IMG/VR virus record: IMGVR_UViG_3300023174_002543
Location: 251,664-315,663 of that record
Direction: 5' to 3' (one strand)
Origin: a virus
Length of the DNA: 64,000 nt
Shown: positions 61,224 to 64,000 of the stretch, one piece after another
Layout: every line of letters starts with the position of its first letter
How positions within the stretch are numbered: position 1 is the first letter of the stretch
Position numbers and translations under genes: made by a program
Notes under the pieces: generated by a model
Databases searched by the model: none
Seen by the model: only the letters and a program-made list of their open reading frames with translations
What the model was told of the DNA's origin: nothing

Positions 61224-62849
61224 TTACCCTACAAGCCAATCAGTGCCGTTACTGAACACTGGCATATTATTTGATCCGGATCCACCCACTTGTGTTCCAA
61301 ATGTAGTGGTATTAGCATCAGTAATAAATGCTCTAGTGCCCGCGCCAGCAATTGATGCAGTAGGTAAAACACTAAATATTGTGGGTATAGTTTTGAATGT
61401 AGTACCAACGCTAGTGATATTGGGTTGAGCCGCTGTTGTTAATACACCAGTAAAATAATTACTAGTTATAAGATTGCCTAAGTTAGCATTGCCTGCACCT
61501 ATATTTCCTGTTACAGTTAAACTAGTTAATGTACCGACGCTAGTAATATTAGGTTGTGCAGCATCTGTTACTGCAGCGGCTGAATCAGCAGTAACTGCAC
61601 TAGTAGCAACAGTGGCTATTGTAGCAGTTCCGGCAGTTCCGGCACTAGTTGCATATGTAGCATTAGCAACTACACCAGTAATATTAGTACCTGCTATTGA
61701 TGTTAATCGACTACCATTACCAATAATATAGTTGCCACTGATGTTACCGGTAGCAATTACATTACTCGAATTAATATTAGTTGTAACACTTAAATTACCT
61801 AAGGTACCAACACTAGTAATATTGGGCTGTGCGGCTGTAGTAACCGTTCCGGCTATTGTAGCAGAATCAGCGACATTTGCACTATCAACTTGTCCTACTA
61901 CATTTGATCCATCAATACTATAAGCAGTTTGAGCCTTAGGAATTACTCCAGTGAACCCTGGAATATAATTTGCGTTCATAAATGTTTGAACGTCAAGATT
62001 ACCATATGTAGCAATTCCACCGGCACCTACATCTGATACCCATGTAAGATTACCTAAACCATCTGTACGTAACAATTGATTTGGTGTGCCACCACCAATT
62101 TTAATATCAGTAATTGAACCTAACACAACGTCACCTGAAACTGTTAATTCAGCTAGTGTACCGACAGTTGTGATATTAGGTTGTGCATTTGCAGTTACAG
62201 TAATAGCGGTACTTGCTGCAACAGCAGTTAATAAACTACCATTACCACTGAAATAATTACTTGTTGTGAGATTACCTAACGTAGCATTACCCGACGTGAT
62301 GTTACCGGTTACACTCAAACTTACTAATGTACCTACACTAGTAATGTTAGGTTGTGCATTTGAATTAACAGCAATATTACCAGTAATATTTGTTGCAACT
62401 AAATTACCTGTTAAGGTAAGTGTGCTATTTGTTTTATTAAACGTTAGGTTACTTACTCCAGTAGCATCACCTGCGTCATTAAATTGAATTTGTGTATTTG
62501 AACCACCGGCTAATCCTATGCCGCCACCTGCGCCCACTACCCAACCTAAATTTCCATTTCCGTCAGTCTGAAGTATATATCCGTTTGTGCCGCCGGCTAT
62601 CTTAATGTTGCCTACATCTACGTCAATTACACCAGTAAGCTGACTAGAATTAATATGGCAGTTTGGGCTATCAGTTAATAACTGAGTAAGTGTAGGTTCT
62701 ATTCCTACAGGAGGATCCAATACAGGATCGTTACCTATATAAGCATTTCTAGTGTCGGTAGCAAATCCTAATTCACCGATATCTAACTGAGGTAAATCTG
62801 ATTCTGCGCCCGTGCGAATTTGTATTTTGGAGATTTGTACTATTGCCAT
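61224..62849 (-). CDS. Tail fibre/tropism-type protein
   Basis: 541 residues. N-terminal module IQIRTGAESDLPQLDIGELG then FATDTRNAYIGN is common to phage fibre and tail-spike proteins. The rest is repeats of AQPNITSVGTLxxLSVTGNI type, shared in style with the 1976-residue fibre. No S74 end. ATG 62849 lies 5 bases past TATAAATA. Confidence 0.75.
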   Translation of the reverse strand: MAIVQISKIQIRTGAESDLPQLDIGELGFATDTRNAYIGNDPVLDPPVGIEPTLTQLLTDSPNCHINSSQLTGVIDVDVGNIKIAGGTNGYILQTDGNGNLGWVVGAGGGIGLAGGSNTQIQFNDAGDATGVSNLTFNKTNSTLTLTGNLVATNITGNIAVNSNAQPNITSVGTLVSLSVTGNITSGNATLGNLTTSNYFSGNGSLLTAVAASTAITVTANAQPNITTVGTLAELTVSGDVVLGSITDIKIGGGTPNQLLRTDGLGNLTWVSDVGAGGIATYGNLDVQTFMNANYIPGFTGVIPKAQTAYSIDGSNVVGQVDSANVADSATIAGTVTTAAQPNITSVGTLGNLSVTTNINSSNVIATGNISGNYIIGNGSRLTSIAGTNITGVVANATYATSAGTAGTATIATVATSAVTADSAAAVTDAAQPNITSVGTLTSLTVTGNIGAGNANLGNLITSNYFTGVLTTAAQPNITSVGTTFKTIPTIFSVLPTASIAGAGTRAFITDANTTTFGTQVGGSGSNNMPVFSNGTDWLVG

Positions 62850-62854
62850 AATAG

Positions 62855-62862
62855 TATTTATA
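62855..62862 (-). promoter_or_regulatory. T4-type late promoter (TATAAATA), leaderless class
   Basis: Exact T4 consensus TATAAATA, 5 bases before ATG 62849; overlaps the end of the nuclease gene. Confidence 0.8.
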
Positions 62863-63544
62863 CAAATTGCGAGTAGTACTGCTCCAATCTAGTAAACCAC
62901 ATATTTGTATATTTGTCGAATTCAGCACCTTCAATGATGAATTCCTGATATACAGCATTAGGGTCGCACATAAAAATCACACCCTTACGTATCTTTGTAC
63001 CGTGAACTTCATTATGTGCATTAGCATAAGCAGCTAATTGCACAAAGTAATCATCGATCCATTCACGTTTCTTGGGTTTATTTGTCTGTTTATGATCCAT
63101 TATTGCTTCGGATCCATCATGCACTCCGCACAAGTCAGTAGTACCTGCATATATCTTGGGGTAGTATAATGGAACTTCTGTACCCCAGAATTCATCACAG
63201 TTCACTAATCCTTGACTAATAATACTCTGTGCCATGCTATGACTTTGAATACTATATGGATTACTGCCAGGGTCTCCTGTTTCGCCGTTCTTAATATAGT
63301 TCTCAAGCCACTTGTGCATTCGTGTTCCGCGACCTGCAGCTTCGGTAGTAATTGCTTGTGCTTGAACAGTGCCCACACGTTTGCGCCAGTTTTGTAATGC
63401 TTGCTTGCTTTCTTCACTTTTAGTAGCATCAAGTACTGTAGTGACACTGGGGAGTTTCTCTCCGTCTGGGGTAAGATATCTACGCTTACCTTCTACTTCA
63501 ACCCTTTGCATGGGTTGATAGATATATTTGTTTGGATTATACAT
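62858..63544 (-). CDS. PD-(D/E)xK nuclease, RecB/Cas4-like
   Basis: 228 residues. GTRMHKWLEN (H77), E123, D137 in AGTTDLCG, D150-x-K152 in IMDHKQTNK, and QLAAYANAHNE (Q169/Y173) form the RecB/Cas4-type order. It is probably a phage exonuclease for recombination or host DNA breakdown. No four-Cys cluster is evident, so not Cas4 proper. It starts close to a perfect sigma70 promoter with no SD; M12 is an alternative start. Confidence 0.85.
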   Translation of the reverse strand: MYNPNKYIYQPMQRVEVEGKRRYLTPDGEKLPSVTTVLDATKSEESKQALQNWRKRVGTVQAQAITTEAAGRGTRMHKWLENYIKNGETGDPGSNPYSIQSHSMAQSIISQGLVNCDEFWGTEVPLYYPKIYAGTTDLCGVHDGSEAIMDHKQTNKPKKREWIDDYFVQLAAYANAHNEVHGTKIRKGVIFMCDPNAVYQEFIIEGAEFDKYTNMWFTRLEQYYSQFV

Positions 63545-63555
63545 AATTATAGTCG

Positions 63556-63584
63556 ATTATAGTCAACTATAGACCAACTGTCAA
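63556..63584 (-). promoter_or_regulatory. Consensus sigma70 promoter for the nuclease
   Basis: TTGACA, 17 bases, TATAAT, 11 bases before ATG 63544; predicted leader only about 4-5 bases. It lies directly after the IscA stop at 63585. Confidence 0.9.
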
Positions 63585-63908
63585 CTATATTCGGAAACTC
63601 TCGCCGCATCCACAACGATCACGTTCATTTGGATTTTTAAAGTCAAACCCTTCATTTAATCCATTGCGTGTATAATCTATTGTCATGCCGTTAAGATAGA
63701 CCATATCTTTAGTAGATATCAATATAATAAAGTCAGGGTATGTTATACGTTCATCAAATGGATCAAACTTTACTTCTTTAACATACTCTAACACATATGC
63801 TAAACCACTACAACCCGTAGTACGTACACCTATACGTACACCTCTATTATGTGTTTTCGTTAATAGTTGTTTGATTTTATCAACTGCAATATCAGTTAAG
63901 TAAACCAT
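63585..63908 (-). CDS. iscA: A-type Fe-S carrier, IscA/HesB family
   Basis: 107 residues. C33 (TTGCSGLAYVL) and C99/C101 (RCGCGESF) match the E. coli IscA cluster ligands C35, C99, C101. It accepts or delivers [2Fe-2S] and [4Fe-4S] clusters. Overlaps the end of the iscU-like gene, so a coupled pair. Phage-encoded auxiliary gene. Confidence 0.93.
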   Translation of the reverse strand: MVYLTDIAVDKIKQLLTKTHNRGVRIGVRTTGCSGLAYVLEYVKEVKFDPFDERITYPDFIILISTKDMVYLNGMTIDYTRNGLNEGFDFKNPNERDRCGCGESFRI

Positions 63909-64000
63909 GTTTTTCTTTATAGTTGTTTACAGCTGCTTTGATAGCATCTTCTGCAAGTATGCTACAATGTATCTTAACTGGAGGTAATGCTAGTTCTTCG
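63892..64000 (-). CDS. iscU: Fe-S scaffold IscU, C-terminal end (partial)
   Basis: The last 35 codons read EELALPPVKIHCSILAEDAI then KAAVNNYKEKHGLLN. The LPPVKIHCSILAEDAIKAAV part is the IscU C-terminus with its conserved third cluster Cys. The rest lies past base 64000. The stop overlaps the iscA start by 17 bases. Confidence 0.9.
   Translation of the reverse strand, partial: EELALPPVKIHCSILAEDAIKAAVNNYKEKHGLLN

Noticed and set aside
62858-63544. CRISPR-type Cas4 annotation for the nuclease
   Set aside because: Catalytic order fits RecB/Cas4 nucleases, but the four-Cys Fe-S cluster of Cas4 is not evident and no CRISPR context exists.

Overview
The window is an AT-rich, densely packed stretch of a large tailed-phage genome of the T4 superfamily (contractile-tail myovirus, probably from an aquatic proteobacterial host). 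The T4 signature genes are a family B DNA polymerase (gp43, partial) behind a DsbA-like protein, clamp-loader ATPase gp44, a gp31/GroES-like co-chaperonin, dNMP kinase gp1, tail sheath gp18, tail tube gp19, head-completion nuclease gp4, small terminase gp16 (probable), neck gp14 and tail completion gp15. Other phage hallmarks are PhoH, MazG, Nudix, a GH19 endolysin, a 3TM-type holin and long repetitive fibres ending in an S74 chaperone. Nearly all genes are on the minus strand. The plus-strand exceptions are phoH, an HNH protein and the gp14-gp15-Nudix island. Starts and stops often overlap (ATGA, TAATG). No host gene block, tRNA, rRNA or CRISPR array was recognised.

Layout: 1-1848 holds DNA polymerase and DsbA. 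1891-15686 is a run of proteins with T4 internal-protein-like N-termini (M-K/R-x-x-E-F/L-x-E), several built from short cassettes separated by VxE/G-type sites, with Dps and one fibre-like gene inside the run. 15747-20019 holds a glycosyltransferase, an HxGH nucleotidylyltransferase and small conserved proteins. 19994-24979 has ClpA, DnaJ, the holin and two unknowns. 25148-30243 has phoH, gp44, Bax-inhibitor-1, the GroES-like protein, a DnaE fragment and small unknowns. 30252-40007 is fibre and lysis. 40104-51487 is a cassette polyprotein, gp16, gp4, tube and sheath. 51605-60101 is HNH, gp1, neck and tail completion, MazG and Nudix. 60129-64000 holds structural proteins, a Cas4/RecB-like nuclease and an iscA-iscU pair (iscU cut by the window edge).

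Regulation is readable. Seventeen T4-type late promoter boxes (GATAAATA and close variants) precede structural genes. Four near-perfect sigma70 promoters (TTGACA/T-N17-TATAAT) precede early-type genes. Late boxes fall into two spacing classes: 17 or more bases before an SD-led start, or only 4-7 bases before ATG, which predicts leaderless mRNAs. At three genes (19269, 44946, 54228) the late box overlaps the left arm of a hairpin that hides the ribosome-binding site. This is the T4 gene e/soc arrangement, in which read-through RNA is silent and late RNA is translated.

Most interesting are (i) the set of capsid-targeting-like cassette proteins, a candidate store of co-packaged and processed enzymes and DNA-binding peptides; (ii) the phage proteostasis and stress set (ClpA with an IGF loop, DnaJ, GroES-like, Dps, BI-1, IscU/IscA); and (iii) the hairpin/late-promoter switches and leaderless late genes. 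Family assignments come from recognising motifs by eye; no search was run.
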